From CALZKI01 sp045124055 (GTDB lineage Bacteria > Bacillota > Clostridia > Lachnospirales > Lachnospiraceae), in assembly GCA_045124055.1 (NCBI GenBank), contig JBGVKZ010000036.1, forward strand, positions 1 to 64,000: DNA of 64,000 nt, read 5' to 3'. The position numbers were made by a program, and so were the translations under genes. Positions 51,885-60,360 of the stretch are shown piece by piece. Below the pieces are notes generated by a model. It made no database searches and had not been told where the DNA came from. It saw only the letters and a program-made list of their open reading frames with translations. Every line of letters starts with the position of its first letter. Positions within the stretch are counted from its first letter, which is position 1.

Positions 51885-52703
51885 TTAAATAAACATCTTT
51901 GCTAAAAAGTAGATAACTGGTGCAGCAAAAATAACACTGTCGAATCTATCCATAACTCCGCCATGTCCTGGAATCAATTTTCCATAATCTTTTACGTCAA
52001 AGTTACGCTTGATTGCAGATGCTGCCAAATCTCCTACCATAGAAATCAATGCTCCAACAGCACTGATAACCGCAAATACAACAATGAAGTTTACTCCTGT
52101 ATCTACTTTGGTGTTCACAAACATACCATATAAAGCACCGATTAAAGCAGCACCAACTACACCACCTACTGCACCTTCTACGGATTTTTTAGGACTCAGT
52201 ACCGGAGCCATCTTATGTTTTCCAAATAAAACGCCCACACAATACGCACAGGTATCACAGCCCCATGAACAAATCAAAATGAGCCATACAATGTAAATAC
52301 CGAACTCTAACTCTCTTGTTGCATAAATAAAGGATAAAAATACCGGTGCATATGCAAAAGAAAAAATCGCCGTAGCCACCTTCGTGGCATGGAATTTAGG
52401 AAATCCAAATACATACACAAACATAATGATAAGGAAAGTTGCTACTCCTACCAACAATAAATAGGAATTAAATCCAGTAAAGTAAAGCACAAGATAATAT
52501 GCCAAAACGCCCAGTATTCCAACAATTTCCAAAGCATTTATTCTCTCATTTTCTTTACGAATCTGCATTGTTTTTGTGATTTCCAAATAACCAACTAAGG
52601 AAATAAACAATAAAAATGCCGCCAATGGCAATTTGGAAAAATACAAAGTTACTAATTCAATTAAAACTAATACGATTCCACTTAATAATCTGGTAACAAA
52701 CAT
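51885..52703 (-). CDS. cdsA: Phosphatidate cytidylyltransferase
   Basis: 272 residues with about eight membrane helices. CDP-diglyceride synthase signature near the end: SAIKRNFDVKDYGKLIPGHG, then GGVMDRFDSVIFAAP. Makes CDP-diacylglycerol for phospholipids. Starts one base after the uppS stop. Confidence 0.95.
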   Translation of the reverse strand: MFVTRLLSGIVLVLIELVTLYFSKLPLAAFLLFISLVGYLEITKTMQIRKENERINALEIVGILGVLAYYLVLYFTGFNSYLLLVGVATFLIIMFVYVFGFPKFHATKVATAIFSFAYAPVFLSFIYATRELEFGIYIVWLILICSWGCDTCAYCVGVLFGKHKMAPVLSPKKSVEGAVGGVVGAALIGALYGMFVNTKVDTGVNFIVVFAVISAVGALISMVGDLAASAIKRNFDVKDYGKLIPGHGGVMDRFDSVIFAAPVIYFLAKMFI

Positions 52704-52704
52704 T

Positions 52705-53412
52705 TTAGTCCTCCTTCACAAGACCATACTTTCTGTCTCTTTTGTTGTATGCTTCAATGGCCTTTGTGAGTTCTTCTTTTGTAAAATCAGGCCAGGCAAC
52801 TTCGGTAAAATAAAATTCTGTATAGGCTAACTGCCACAACAGGAAATTAGAAATTCTCTGTTCATTGCAGGTTCTAATAAGTAAATCCGGTTCTGGAATT
52901 CCTTTCGTATCCAGCGTATTTGAAATCAAGTCTTCTGTAATATCTTCTGCTTGTAACTCGCCCTTTTGAATTTGCATTGCAATCTCTTTTGTAGCTCGTA
53001 CGATTTCATCTCTGCCACCATAGTTTAAAGCTATCTGAAAATGAAGACCTGTATTATGAACAGTAGCTCTTTCCAATTCATCAATACGATTTCTAATATC
53101 ATCATCCAGTCCTGTTTTATCTCCTAAAACCCTGACGCACATCTTATTCTTTTCAGCTGTTTTTAAACAGGTTTTCATATAGTTACGAAGTAAAGACATA
53201 AGTGCATCTACTTCGTCTTTTGGTCGATTCCAGTTTTCCGTAGAAAAAGCATAAACCGTCAAATATTGAACTCCCATTTTATAAGCTTCTTCGCAAATCA
53301 CTTCTACGGTTTTTGCCCCCTGCACGTGACCATAGTTTCTAGGCATACCCTTGGCTTTTGCCCAGCGTCCATTTCCATCTAAAATAATCGCTATATGCTT
53401 TGGAATATTCAT
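52705..53412 (-). CDS. uppS: Undecaprenyl (isoprenyl) diphosphate synthase
   Basis: 235 residues: IILDGNGRWAKAKGMPRNYG (residues 8-27) with the catalytic Asp, and LLIRTCNEQRISNFLLWQLA near 190-210. A usual Gly or Ser-Gly at the start of the second motif reads TCNEQR here, close to the family. It makes the wall lipid carrier. The serine/glycine variant is minor. First of uppS-cdsA-dxr-rseP. Confidence 0.95.
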   Translation of the reverse strand: MNIPKHIAIILDGNGRWAKAKGMPRNYGHVQGAKTVEVICEEAYKMGVQYLTVYAFSTENWNRPKDEVDALMSLLRNYMKTCLKTAEKNKMCVRVLGDKTGLDDDIRNRIDELERATVHNTGLHFQIALNYGGRDEIVRATKEIAMQIQKGELQAEDITEDLISNTLDTKGIPEPDLLIRTCNEQRISNFLLWQLAYTEFYFTEVAWPDFTKEELTKAIEAYNKRDRKYGLVKED

Positions 53413-53455
53413 TCTTACTACCTCCGAACCTTATTCGCGGGTTTTCTTATAACGT

Positions 53456-53495
53456 GATAAAAGCCTGCCCATAATCCAAAGGATTAAAGGCAGGC
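53456..53495 (-). terminator. Terminator after frr
   Basis: GCCTGCC and GGCAGGC pair, with an inner ATAATCC/GGATTA helix around a short AAA loop; the minus strand continues TTTTATC. It separates frr from uppS, which often are co-transcribed. Confidence 0.8.
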
Positions 53496-53507
53496 GTTCT
53501 GTACAAA

Positions 53508-54059
53508 TTATACAGTCAAAATTTCTTTGGATTTTTCATCAACCAATTTGTCAATTTCTTTCACAAATTTGTCTGTCAATTTCTGTAATTCATCTTCCAA
53601 CTGTTTGATTTCATCCTCAGAAACTTCTGTTTTAGCCAATTTTTTGAAAGCATCATTGCCATCACGACGAATATTACGAATAGCAACTTTTCCTTCTTCC
53701 CCTTTTTTCTTAACATCTTTTACTAAATCTTTTCTTCGTTCTTCTGTTAATTCAGGGAAAACAAGTCTGATTACTGCACCATCATTAGAAGGTGTAATTC
53801 CTAAATCAGAAGTCATAATTGCTTTTTCAATATCTTTGATTAAGCTTTTCTCCCATGGTGCAATCTGAATCATTCTTGGTTCTGGAACAGTTACGTTACC
53901 TACCTGCTGAATTGGTGTAGGTGTTCCATAATAATCTACTTTAATTTTATCAAGAACGTGTGGATTTGCTCTCCCAGCTCTGATTGTCCCAAAATCAGAA
54001 GCTAAAAAATCAATCGCTTTTGTCATTTTTTCATTATATACTTGTACTCTTGCGTCCAT
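53508..54059 (-). CDS. frr: Ribosome recycling factor
   Basis: 183 residues with FGTIRAGRANPHVLDKI, YYGTPTPIQQVGNV and NIRRDGNDAFKKL. It splits post-termination ribosomes with EF-G. AAAGGATAAT precedes the ATG. It follows pyrH by 18 bases. Confidence 0.97.
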   Translation of the reverse strand: MDARVQVYNEKMTKAIDFLASDFGTIRAGRANPHVLDKIKVDYYGTPTPIQQVGNVTVPEPRMIQIAPWEKSLIKDIEKAIMTSDLGITPSNDGAVIRLVFPELTEERRKDLVKDVKKKGEEGKVAIRNIRRDGNDAFKKLAKTEVSEDEIKQLEDELQKLTDKFVKEIDKLVDEKSKEILTV

Positions 54060-54077
54060 ATTTGATTATCCTTTCTT

Positions 54078-54773
54078 TTATACGGTTACTTTTGTTCCGT
54101 TAAAATCACCTTTCATGGTATTAACAATGCTATTTTTTTCATTTAGACCAAATACCCACATTGGCATTTTATTATCACGAGCCAAAATAGATGCTGTCAT
54201 ATCTACTACTTGCAAATTTTTCTCAATGACTTCATCAATCGAAACGCTTGTGTATTTTTTCGCCTCTGGATTTTTGCGTGGGTCATCATCATATACACCA
54301 TCAATCGCTTTGGCTAATAAAATAACATCTGCTTCCACTTCAATCGCTCTAAGTACAACACCTGTATCTGTTGAAAAATAAGGGTGTCCTGTGCCACCTG
54401 CAAAAAATACAACCATACCTTTTGCAAAATATTTATTGGCTCTGTCTTTTGAAAAAAGTTTTGTAAAAGAACCACATTCAAAAGGTGTTAAAATATTTGT
54501 CTGCATACCTTCTGAGCGAAAAATTTCTGATACATAAATACAGTTCATTATGGTAGCAAGCATTCCAATCTGGTCTGCTTTTGTTCTGTCAATATTTTCA
54601 CTGGAACGACCTCTCCAGAAGTTACCGCCGCCAATCACAATACCGACTTCGATTCCATCATCAACTAACTGCTTTACCTGATTTGCAACTTCTTTTACTG
54701 TTGCTTCATCAAATCCGGTTTTCTTTTCACCTGCTAAGGCTTCACCACTTAATTTTAATAAAACTCTTCTCAT
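54078..54773 (-). CDS. pyrH: UMP kinase
   Basis: 231 residues of the amino-acid-kinase fold: LLKLSGEALAGEK, VGIVIGGGNFWRGR and GTGHPYFSTDTGVVLRAIE. Converts UMP to UDP. AAAGGACATAA precedes the ATG. Confidence 0.97.
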   Translation of the reverse strand: MRRVLLKLSGEALAGEKKTGFDEATVKEVANQVKQLVDDGIEVGIVIGGGNFWRGRSSENIDRTKADQIGMLATIMNCIYVSEIFRSEGMQTNILTPFECGSFTKLFSKDRANKYFAKGMVVFFAGGTGHPYFSTDTGVVLRAIEVEADVILLAKAIDGVYDDDPRKNPEAKKYTSVSIDEVIEKNLQVVDMTASILARDNKMPMWVFGLNEKNSIVNTMKGDFNGTKVTV

Positions 54774-54787
54774 ACGTTTTATGTCCT

Positions 54788-55594
54788 TTATTTGTTTTTA
54801 CCAATTTTAAAATCTTCAAAGAAAGAAGTTGGATTTACTTCTGCATAACACTGTGAACACATACCTTCGATAACCGCACCATTATTAATCTGAACAGATT
54901 TGGATTTAATATTACCCATAACGATTGCTGAGGCATCTAAAATAACAGGACCACAAACATCAATATCCCCTTTAACAGCACCTGCAACTACTGCACTTGT
55001 GGCAGAAATGTTACCGATGATTACAGAACTTTGTCCAATTTTTACTGAACCATCACTAACTACTTCACCAACGATTTTCGCGTTATCCGCAAAAACTTCT
55101 GCGGCTTTTGAGTTACCATTGATAGAGCCTGTAACATTCAATTTACCTAAAATATCAATATTACCATTAATACAGCCTAATACATCTACGGAACCTTTTG
55201 AAACAATATCACCTGTAATTACCATACCTTTTGTAATTATAGAAGTTTCATCTTCTACTTCATTTTGTGAAAACTGAACGTCCATCATTCTCTCTCCTTT
55301 TGCTTCATTCTTTGGTTCGCTAACTGCGATTGTGTCAAGCAGTTCGCTCATATCTTCATCAGTCTCATCTTCCTCAGTTGTCTCATCTTCACTTAATTGA
55401 TTAAGCATTTCTTCTAATTCAGAATCGCCCAATTCTTCTGTCACTTCTTCACTAGCCACTTCATCAACAGTTTCCGCTACATTTTCGTTAACCTGTGCAG
55501 TTTCTTCAGTTGTCTTACTGTCAACATTTTCATCTGGCATAAGTTCATTTACTGCCTGTGATAAATCCTCTTTTAAATCTGAAAAGAATCCCAT
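54788..55594 (-). CDS. Bactofilin-family polymer-forming protein
   Basis: 268 residues. N-terminal acidic disordered tail (about 1-105), then the right-handed beta-helix of bactofilins: IITKGMVITGDIVSKGSVD, VLGCINGNIDILGKLNVTG and further 15-20-residue turns to about 250. The C-terminus has a C-x2-C and KIGKNK. It forms filaments that scaffold wall enzymes. Adjacent to a deacetylase upstream (27 bases apart), which fits. Confidence 0.88.
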   Translation of the reverse strand: MGFFSDLKEDLSQAVNELMPDENVDSKTTEETAQVNENVAETVDEVASEEVTEELGDSELEEMLNQLSEDETTEEDETDEDMSELLDTIAVSEPKNEAKGERMMDVQFSQNEVEDETSIITKGMVITGDIVSKGSVDVLGCINGNIDILGKLNVTGSINGNSKAAEVFADNAKIVGEVVSDGSVKIGQSSVIIGNISATSAVVAGAVKGDIDVCGPVILDASAIVMGNIKSKSVQINNGAVIEGMCSQCYAEVNPTSFFEDFKIGKNK

Positions 55595-55621
55595 TTATAC
55601 TCCTCCGTTTGTCTTCTTAGA

Positions 55622-56566
55622 TTATTCATTTGCTATATGTTGAACCGGCACTGAATTTTCAGTAATCGGTACAATTTCTGTATTATCCATTGCCAAAATT
55701 GTCTCTATGATTTGTGGCAACGCCTGTACGGTTGTGTATTTTTCTGCTGTATCATGGAACAAAATAACTGCATTACTATAATTTTCCAGCCCTGATGTGC
55801 TGTTCTCTACGATTTCTTCCACACTAACCGAATTACCCGTGGCATCCTTTGAAGAAACATTCCAATCATAATATACAATATTTTCCTCATTCAGATACGC
55901 AATATAGTCACTCATATGTTCTCGCCCAATGGAGTTGCTACTACCACCCGGGAAACGATATAAAGAACATTCCACACCCGTCTTTTCTTTTATCAGATTC
56001 CTGATATCTTCCACATCTTTTGTAAAACTATCTAATGAATCATAAATTTCCGTATATTTATGACTATAAGAATGCATTCCAATAGAATGCCCTTCTTCTA
56101 CAATTCTTTCATACATAGGGGTATATTTTTCATCTTCCTGTCCTATCACAAAAAAGGTGGCTTTTACCCCATACTGTGCTAAAATATCCAATATTTCATC
56201 TGTATAAATGCTTGGCCCATCATCAAAAGTTAAATAAACTTTCCTCGTATTATCTGAAATTACCGTATCTTCCTCTGACACTTCATCATCACTATCACTG
56301 TCTGATAAGTCAGTTTCTTCGTAATCTGCCGGCAAATCCTGAATTTCTACGGTGTTGGTACTTATTATAGCATGTTGTTCTTTTATCATTTGGAGTTCTT
56401 TAGATACTTTTCCTAACTGTATTGCCAATACAATACACAAAATCGTAGGAATTAAAATTGCCGCTGCTATGGAAAACAATATCATTTTTTTCAGTCTCTC
56501 GATACGTTTTCTTCTGGCAGGTGACAATCCATCAGGCAAACGATTTTCTTCCATCGTTTCCTCCAT
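55622..56566 (-). CDS. Membrane-anchored polysaccharide deacetylase (NodB family)
   Basis: 314 residues. One membrane segment (about 28-50), an acidic linker, and a NodB domain with all five motifs: TFDDGP (D115, D116), HSYSH (H165-H169), RFPGGSSN (R204), YYDWNVSS and ILFHD. It should deacetylate peptidoglycan or another surface glycan outside the cell. AAAGGAGG lies upstream. In a row with bactofilin, pyrH and frr. Confidence 0.92.
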   Translation of the reverse strand: MEETMEENRLPDGLSPARRKRIERLKKMILFSIAAAILIPTILCIVLAIQLGKVSKELQMIKEQHAIISTNTVEIQDLPADYEETDLSDSDSDDEVSEEDTVISDNTRKVYLTFDDGPSIYTDEILDILAQYGVKATFFVIGQEDEKYTPMYERIVEEGHSIGMHSYSHKYTEIYDSLDSFTKDVEDIRNLIKEKTGVECSLYRFPGGSSNSIGREHMSDYIAYLNEENIVYYDWNVSSKDATGNSVSVEEIVENSTSGLENYSNAVILFHDTAEKYTTVQALPQIIETILAMDNTEIVPITENSVPVQHIANE

Positions 56567-56655
56567 CGAAGTTGCCTCCTTTTAAATTTTGTATGCTTTC
56601 TTCCTGCTATAATATTATTACAAAATCCGAATATATTTTACCATAAAACTAAAAG

Positions 56656-57441
56656 TTAGGAAAGTACATCTTTTGATTCCCAGATAATATACTTTAAGTT
56701 GTATTCCGCTTTTGTTTTAGAATATTCATAATACATAGTAATGACTTCTTCCGGTGCCGTGAAAATTGCCTTATAATAGCCATTTTCCACCTCTGTTTCC
56801 GGCTTTCCTAAACAGTCAGAAAAAGCTTTTTCAATTTCTCTATCGCCATCTACTTTTTCGTCACCTTCAATAAACTGATACTGTACTCCCTCTAAGTAAG
56901 GCACTTCTTCTCCATCTTCTATGGAAACATCTGCCGAAAAATTATATACGATTTCACAAGCATTCCCTAAAAGGGCTCTTTCCAGTACTGGTAACAAATC
57001 TTTTCCCTGACCATCGTCTGAAGACATACAATAAAATGTACCTTTTTCATAGTCTTTATCGCTGACATAGACACCAATATTTTTTAACTCGATATTGACT
57101 ACTTGTCGAAAAGTCATACCCAGCCGTATATTTCTAATCGCATAACTTCCATCTGTATACTTATCACAAATATGCACGCTATTAACATCCGTTTTATAAG
57201 TCGCATCTTCTGTTTCGTCTATCCCTTCCGGAAGTTCTGGTATAACTACCACCGCACTATTATTAACATTTCCTGTACTGTCACTATTTTCGTTAATAGC
57301 ATCCTCCACCGGAAAAGCATCTTTTAAAATAGGAATTTTTTTCACACTTTCTCTATGGGTAGATAAATAATAAAAACCACCCAAACCTACTAAAACAAGT
57401 ATTGATACTATCAGAAAAAATCCGTACACTTTTTTTACCAT
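56656..57441 (-). CDS. Membrane-anchored protein of unknown function
   Basis: 261 residues: one N-terminal membrane helix (about 7-26), then a soluble extracytoplasmic region with about 20% acidic residues. I can recognise no domain. The segment FRQVVNIELKNIGVYVSDKD and YYKAIFTAPEEVITMYYEYS suggest alternating beta and helix. It lies between the acyltransferase and deacetylase genes and follows the acyltransferase by 26 bases. Confidence 0.75.
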   Translation of the reverse strand: MVKKVYGFFLIVSILVLVGLGGFYYLSTHRESVKKIPILKDAFPVEDAINENSDSTGNVNNSAVVVIPELPEGIDETEDATYKTDVNSVHICDKYTDGSYAIRNIRLGMTFRQVVNIELKNIGVYVSDKDYEKGTFYCMSSDDGQGKDLLPVLERALLGNACEIVYNFSADVSIEDGEEVPYLEGVQYQFIEGDEKVDGDREIEKAFSDCLGKPETEVENGYYKAIFTAPEEVITMYYEYSKTKAEYNLKYIIWESKDVLS

Positions 57442-57467
57442 GATTCACCTGTCATTCGCTTTTACGA

Positions 57468-58742
57468 TTACTTATTTTGTTCTCTTTCTAACGCCAATTT
57501 GTGCATTTCCTCTGTTGCAAAAGAAATTTTTGTAATGGCGTCCCGTTTACTTAAATAGCACCAGAAACTGTCATCTGGAATTGAAATATCCACACAATCG
57601 CCTCGTTTTAAGTAGTCGTACTCAATATGCATACTTTCTAAGCTCAAAGCACTTCTTGTTAGGACATAGTCTTCGCCATAGTATTTACATTCCACTCTAG
57701 TTTCCGTTGGAGTCTGGATAAGCTTACCCATACCCTGCTGATAAAATTTCAAAGACCCCGGCAAAGTTTCGATACGAACCTCGTCTTCAAAATAGTAGGT
57801 TCCATCTTCGATTTCTTTTCTAACACATTCTCTCTCCCAATTACTCCAGTCAGGAATATGCGAAAATTCTGTTTCTCCGTTTTCTGCGTGGAGTCTTCCA
57901 TATTCGTCCATTTCCCAAGCCTTGTTGCAGGCTTTACACCAAAGTTTTGTTCCCTCTGAATCGGTTTCATGTTCTGTTTGACAAGCCGGACACTTATACA
58001 AAAGAGCATGCAACCCCTTGGCTCTTTGTGGATGGTCGATTTTAATCTTATTGTCCCACTGCCATTTAAAATCATCATACTGGAAATGTTCTTTAATGAC
58101 TTGATTAATTTCGTCTGTGGAAAGCTTTTTCGTATCTTCCTCTGAAAGAACCATTTGCATTTGTGCTTCCACATATGTTTTTTTATTAATTTTATTCCAC
58201 TGCGGGCAGGTAATAAAATTACCGTGAATCCGAAGTACCACCACTGGTACCTTCAAAAAACGTACCATTTTTCCTAAAGAATCCGGCAAATAAGATGTAC
58301 AGCCATCAAGAGAATATCTGGCCTCCGGAAACAATACAAAGGTAGTTTTTAATTTTTCCACGCAGTATTTCATATTTTTTACAAGATGCACGTCGTTGAT
58401 AAACTTTCTTGTACCAAGCACTCCTAACGAACGCATCAAAATTTCTGTATAAGTATTAAATCCTTCTAATGTCATTACATTGCTGACTTTTTGTGGATGT
58501 GTCGCCTTTAACATCACGTTAAAATCAACCATTGAGGAGTGTGTTACCAATAATAAATAAGGTCCCTTTACTTCCTCCATATTCACTTTTGTCAGCTTAA
58601 AATTTCTATTTTTTAAGTCCGGCCAACTAATGATTCCTTTTGCAAGTCCCATTAAAAATGTTGGTTTAATTGGCTTTTTTGAAAAGTCGAAATGTTTCAC
58701 ATTTTCTTTTTTTATTTTTGTAACACGTATTTTTTTACTCAC
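57468..58742 (-). CDS. PlsC-like acyltransferase with zinc-ribbon tail
   Basis: 424 residues. The acyltransferase part has the H-x4-D motif THSSMVDF (H68, D73), and FPEARYSLDG for the second site, as in 1-acylglycerol-3-phosphate acyltransferases. After about residue 250 comes a four-cysteine ribbon (KCPACQTEHET ... LWCKACNKAWEMD) and a beta-rich C-terminal region (about 300-420) I cannot name. Start GTG 58742 with GGGAG upstream. Confidence 0.87.
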   Translation of the reverse strand: MSKKIRVTKIKKENVKHFDFSKKPIKPTFLMGLAKGIISWPDLKNRNFKLTKVNMEEVKGPYLLLVTHSSMVDFNVMLKATHPQKVSNVMTLEGFNTYTEILMRSLGVLGTRKFINDVHLVKNMKYCVEKLKTTFVLFPEARYSLDGCTSYLPDSLGKMVRFLKVPVVVLRIHGNFITCPQWNKINKKTYVEAQMQMVLSEEDTKKLSTDEINQVIKEHFQYDDFKWQWDNKIKIDHPQRAKGLHALLYKCPACQTEHETDSEGTKLWCKACNKAWEMDEYGRLHAENGETEFSHIPDWSNWERECVRKEIEDGTYYFEDEVRIETLPGSLKFYQQGMGKLIQTPTETRVECKYYGEDYVLTRSALSLESMHIEYDYLKRGDCVDISIPDDSFWCYLSKRDAITKISFATEEMHKLALEREQNK

Positions 58743-58802
58743 GTTTTCTCTCCCAATTATTTAGTAATTTTGCCCATCCCTCATATCTTCATATACTCCT
58801 TT

Positions 58803-58831
58803 ATTCTAACAAAAAAAATATGATTATTCAA
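58803..58831 (-). promoter_or_regulatory. Sigma-A promoter of the acyltransferase gene
   Basis: Minus strand TTGAAT, 17 bases, TAGAAT. Start near 58796, leader about 54 bases. It follows the terminator of the preceding gene by 13 bases. Confidence 0.7.
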
Positions 58832-58843
58832 CTTCTTAGGCAA

Positions 58844-58876
58844 AAGAAAAAGCAGCCCTTTTTCTTTTGGCTGCTT
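58844..58876 (-). terminator. Terminator after the papain-like hydrolase gene
   Basis: AAGCAGCC and GGCTGCTT pair (8 bp) around an A-rich loop; TTTCTTTTG follows on the minus strand. It begins at the stop codon. Confidence 0.8.
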
Positions 58877-59374
58877 CTATAACGGATTATATACGACTTC
58901 TCTTAAACACATTTGATTTTTGATTTCTTTTAGTAATTGATGTGGCATATACAAAGATGCCTTTTTCTTCAATTTAATTTCATTGGTAAGTTGTAACATT
59001 TCAACTACAAATTGAGAACAAAAATAGTAGTCCTTTTTCTTATATGGTATTTGCAAAAAACAAAATACAAGTCCTAAATTAGAATAATATAGTTTTTCTT
59101 TCTTTTCTTCAAACTTTTGGATAGCCGATTGAATGCGTTCATAAGCCTCTTTCGAAATTTCCAGACGATATCCCACGCATTTTTTATTACGATTTTTATG
59201 CTTCTTTGGGTACTCTTTACGGAATCCCTTACTATTAAAGCTATAAAAATATTCATCTTCTTCATCTAGTGAAAGTGATGCGTGCGTATATCCTCTGCCA
59301 CTTACAAAATGTAGAAAATTCGCCATAAATGTATGATATCTGCTAAAGAGTACTGTAATTACTTTCTTTTCCAT
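58877..59374 (-). CDS. Permuted papain-like (YiiX/C92-type) hydrolase
   Basis: 165 residues with H31 in RGYTHASLSL near the N-terminus and C119 in YYFCSQFVVEML near the C-terminus, the reversed His-then-Cys order of circularly permuted NlpC/P60-like enzymes. The second His and acidic residue are uncertain. Start ATG 59374 with GAGGTG upstream; an in-frame ATG at 59404 lacks such a site. Relatives hydrolyse lipids or peptides; the substrate is unknown. Confidence 0.8.
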   Translation of the reverse strand: MEKKVITVLFSRYHTFMANFLHFVSGRGYTHASLSLDEEDEYFYSFNSKGFRKEYPKKHKNRNKKCVGYRLEISKEAYERIQSAIQKFEEKKEKLYYSNLGLVFCFLQIPYKKKDYYFCSQFVVEMLQLTNEIKLKKKASLYMPHQLLKEIKNQMCLREVVYNPL

Positions 59375-59402
59375 ATTTTCTTCACCTCTTAATGTCGTTA
59401 TC

Positions 59403-59411
59403 ATTATAGCA
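59403..59411 (-). promoter_or_regulatory. Extended -10 promoter of the papain-like gene
   Basis: Minus strand TGCTATAAT, a perfect extended -10. The -35 position (TAGAAA) is poor. Start near 59396. Confidence 0.45.
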
Positions 59412-59519
59412 CGATGTAGTTTTCATTTCTACATATATTTGTAAAAATTTGGATTTTTTTGTCTATCACCCCATATTTTTCGTTGAATATAATAATATAA
59501 AATATATTTTAGGTGACTT

Positions 59520-60086
59520 ATGGACCGTTTTATTCCAGGAAATTCTATGATTAATATTTCAAACGGACTAATAGATGACATTCGTTTTGACCGTTCCACT
59601 GCCTTTGTAACTATCACTTATCAAGATTGTGCAAATTGTCCGGGTTCGCGTCAAACAGTAACTCTTGTTACAACGAATAACACATTGATTTTTGATGAAA
59701 GTGGAAATATTATACCAGCACGAGACTTACGAACCGGTATGACTGTAAATGCCACTTTTTCTTCTGCTATGACACGGAGCATTCCACCCCAAGCTACTGC
59801 CTTTATTATTCGAGTTGTCAGAAGACCACAAAATGACAGTGTAACCACCGGCAGAATCATCAATGTTGACAGGCAAAATCCATCGATTACAACAATTAGC
59901 GATGGCAATATTTCTTCTGCAATTCGTTTTAATATTTCTCCGGATACTATTATTTTAAATAGAGTTGGAAGACCGATAGAATTGTCAAGACTCGTTCCGG
60001 GACTTAGAGTACGTGTTCGCCACGCTACTTTTATGACTGCCAGCATTCCTCCACAAACTACGGCATTTGAAATCAGGGTTTTGTAG
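59520..60086 (+). CDS. Two-repeat beta-barrel protein of unknown function
   Basis: 188 residues with two copies of one domain: residues about 14-98 and 110-188. Each has an N-terminal G-x-I-x2-I/V-x-D/R strand, a mid NTLI-F or DTII-L strand, an L-x-P/T-G-x-x-V turn (RDLRTGMTV, SRLVPGLRV), and ends in S-I-P-P-Q-x-T-A-F-x-I-R-V. A C-x2-C occurs in copy one. AGGTGACTT precedes the ATG. Resembles DUF5666-like OB folds. Plus strand, unlike its neighbours. Confidence 0.75.
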   Translation: MDRFIPGNSMINISNGLIDDIRFDRSTAFVTITYQDCANCPGSRQTVTLVTTNNTLIFDESGNIIPARDLRTGMTVNATFSSAMTRSIPPQATAFIIRVVRRPQNDSVTTGRIINVDRQNPSITTISDGNISSAIRFNISPDTIILNRVGRPIELSRLVPGLRVRVRHATFMTASIPPQTTAFEIRVL

Positions 60087-60168
60087 AAAAAAAGCAATTT
60101 TTTTGTATAATTTACTATAAAAATGACATACTATTTCCATAACTTTTTATTTTTGTGGGAGATAGTCT

Positions 60169-60315
60169 ATGGATAAGAAATACGAACACAACATATACGA
60201 TAAAAAGAATGAAGAAAAGTTTAATAGTATCACTCAGAAAAAAGAGCCTGAAAATCAAAATCAGCATCGAAATGTAAAAAAAGAAGGTGTTGATGCAAAA
60301 AGAAGACAGGTATAG
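60169..60315 (+). CDS. Small lysine-rich protein
   Basis: 48 residues, start ATG 60169 with GGGAG upstream, stop TAG 60315 just at a terminator. About 40% of residues are charged (MDKKYEHNIYDKKNEEKFN, ...KEGVDAKRRQV), with no hydrophobic core, so it is probably disordered. It sits between the two-repeat gene and tsf and may be co-transcribed with the former. Confidence 0.5.
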   Translation: MDKKYEHNIYDKKNEEKFNSITQKKEPENQNQHRNVKKEGVDAKRRQV

Positions 60316-60352
60316 AAAAACCCAGTGGAAATTCTCCACTGGGTTTTGGTTT
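60315..60352. terminator. Bidirectional terminator between the small protein and tsf
   Basis: AACCCAGTGGA and TCCACTGGGTT form an 11-bp stem; plus strand TTGGTTTT and minus strand TTTTTC follow, so it suits both convergent genes. The minus-strand T tract is better. Confidence 0.85.
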
Positions 60353-60360
60353 TATAGAAA

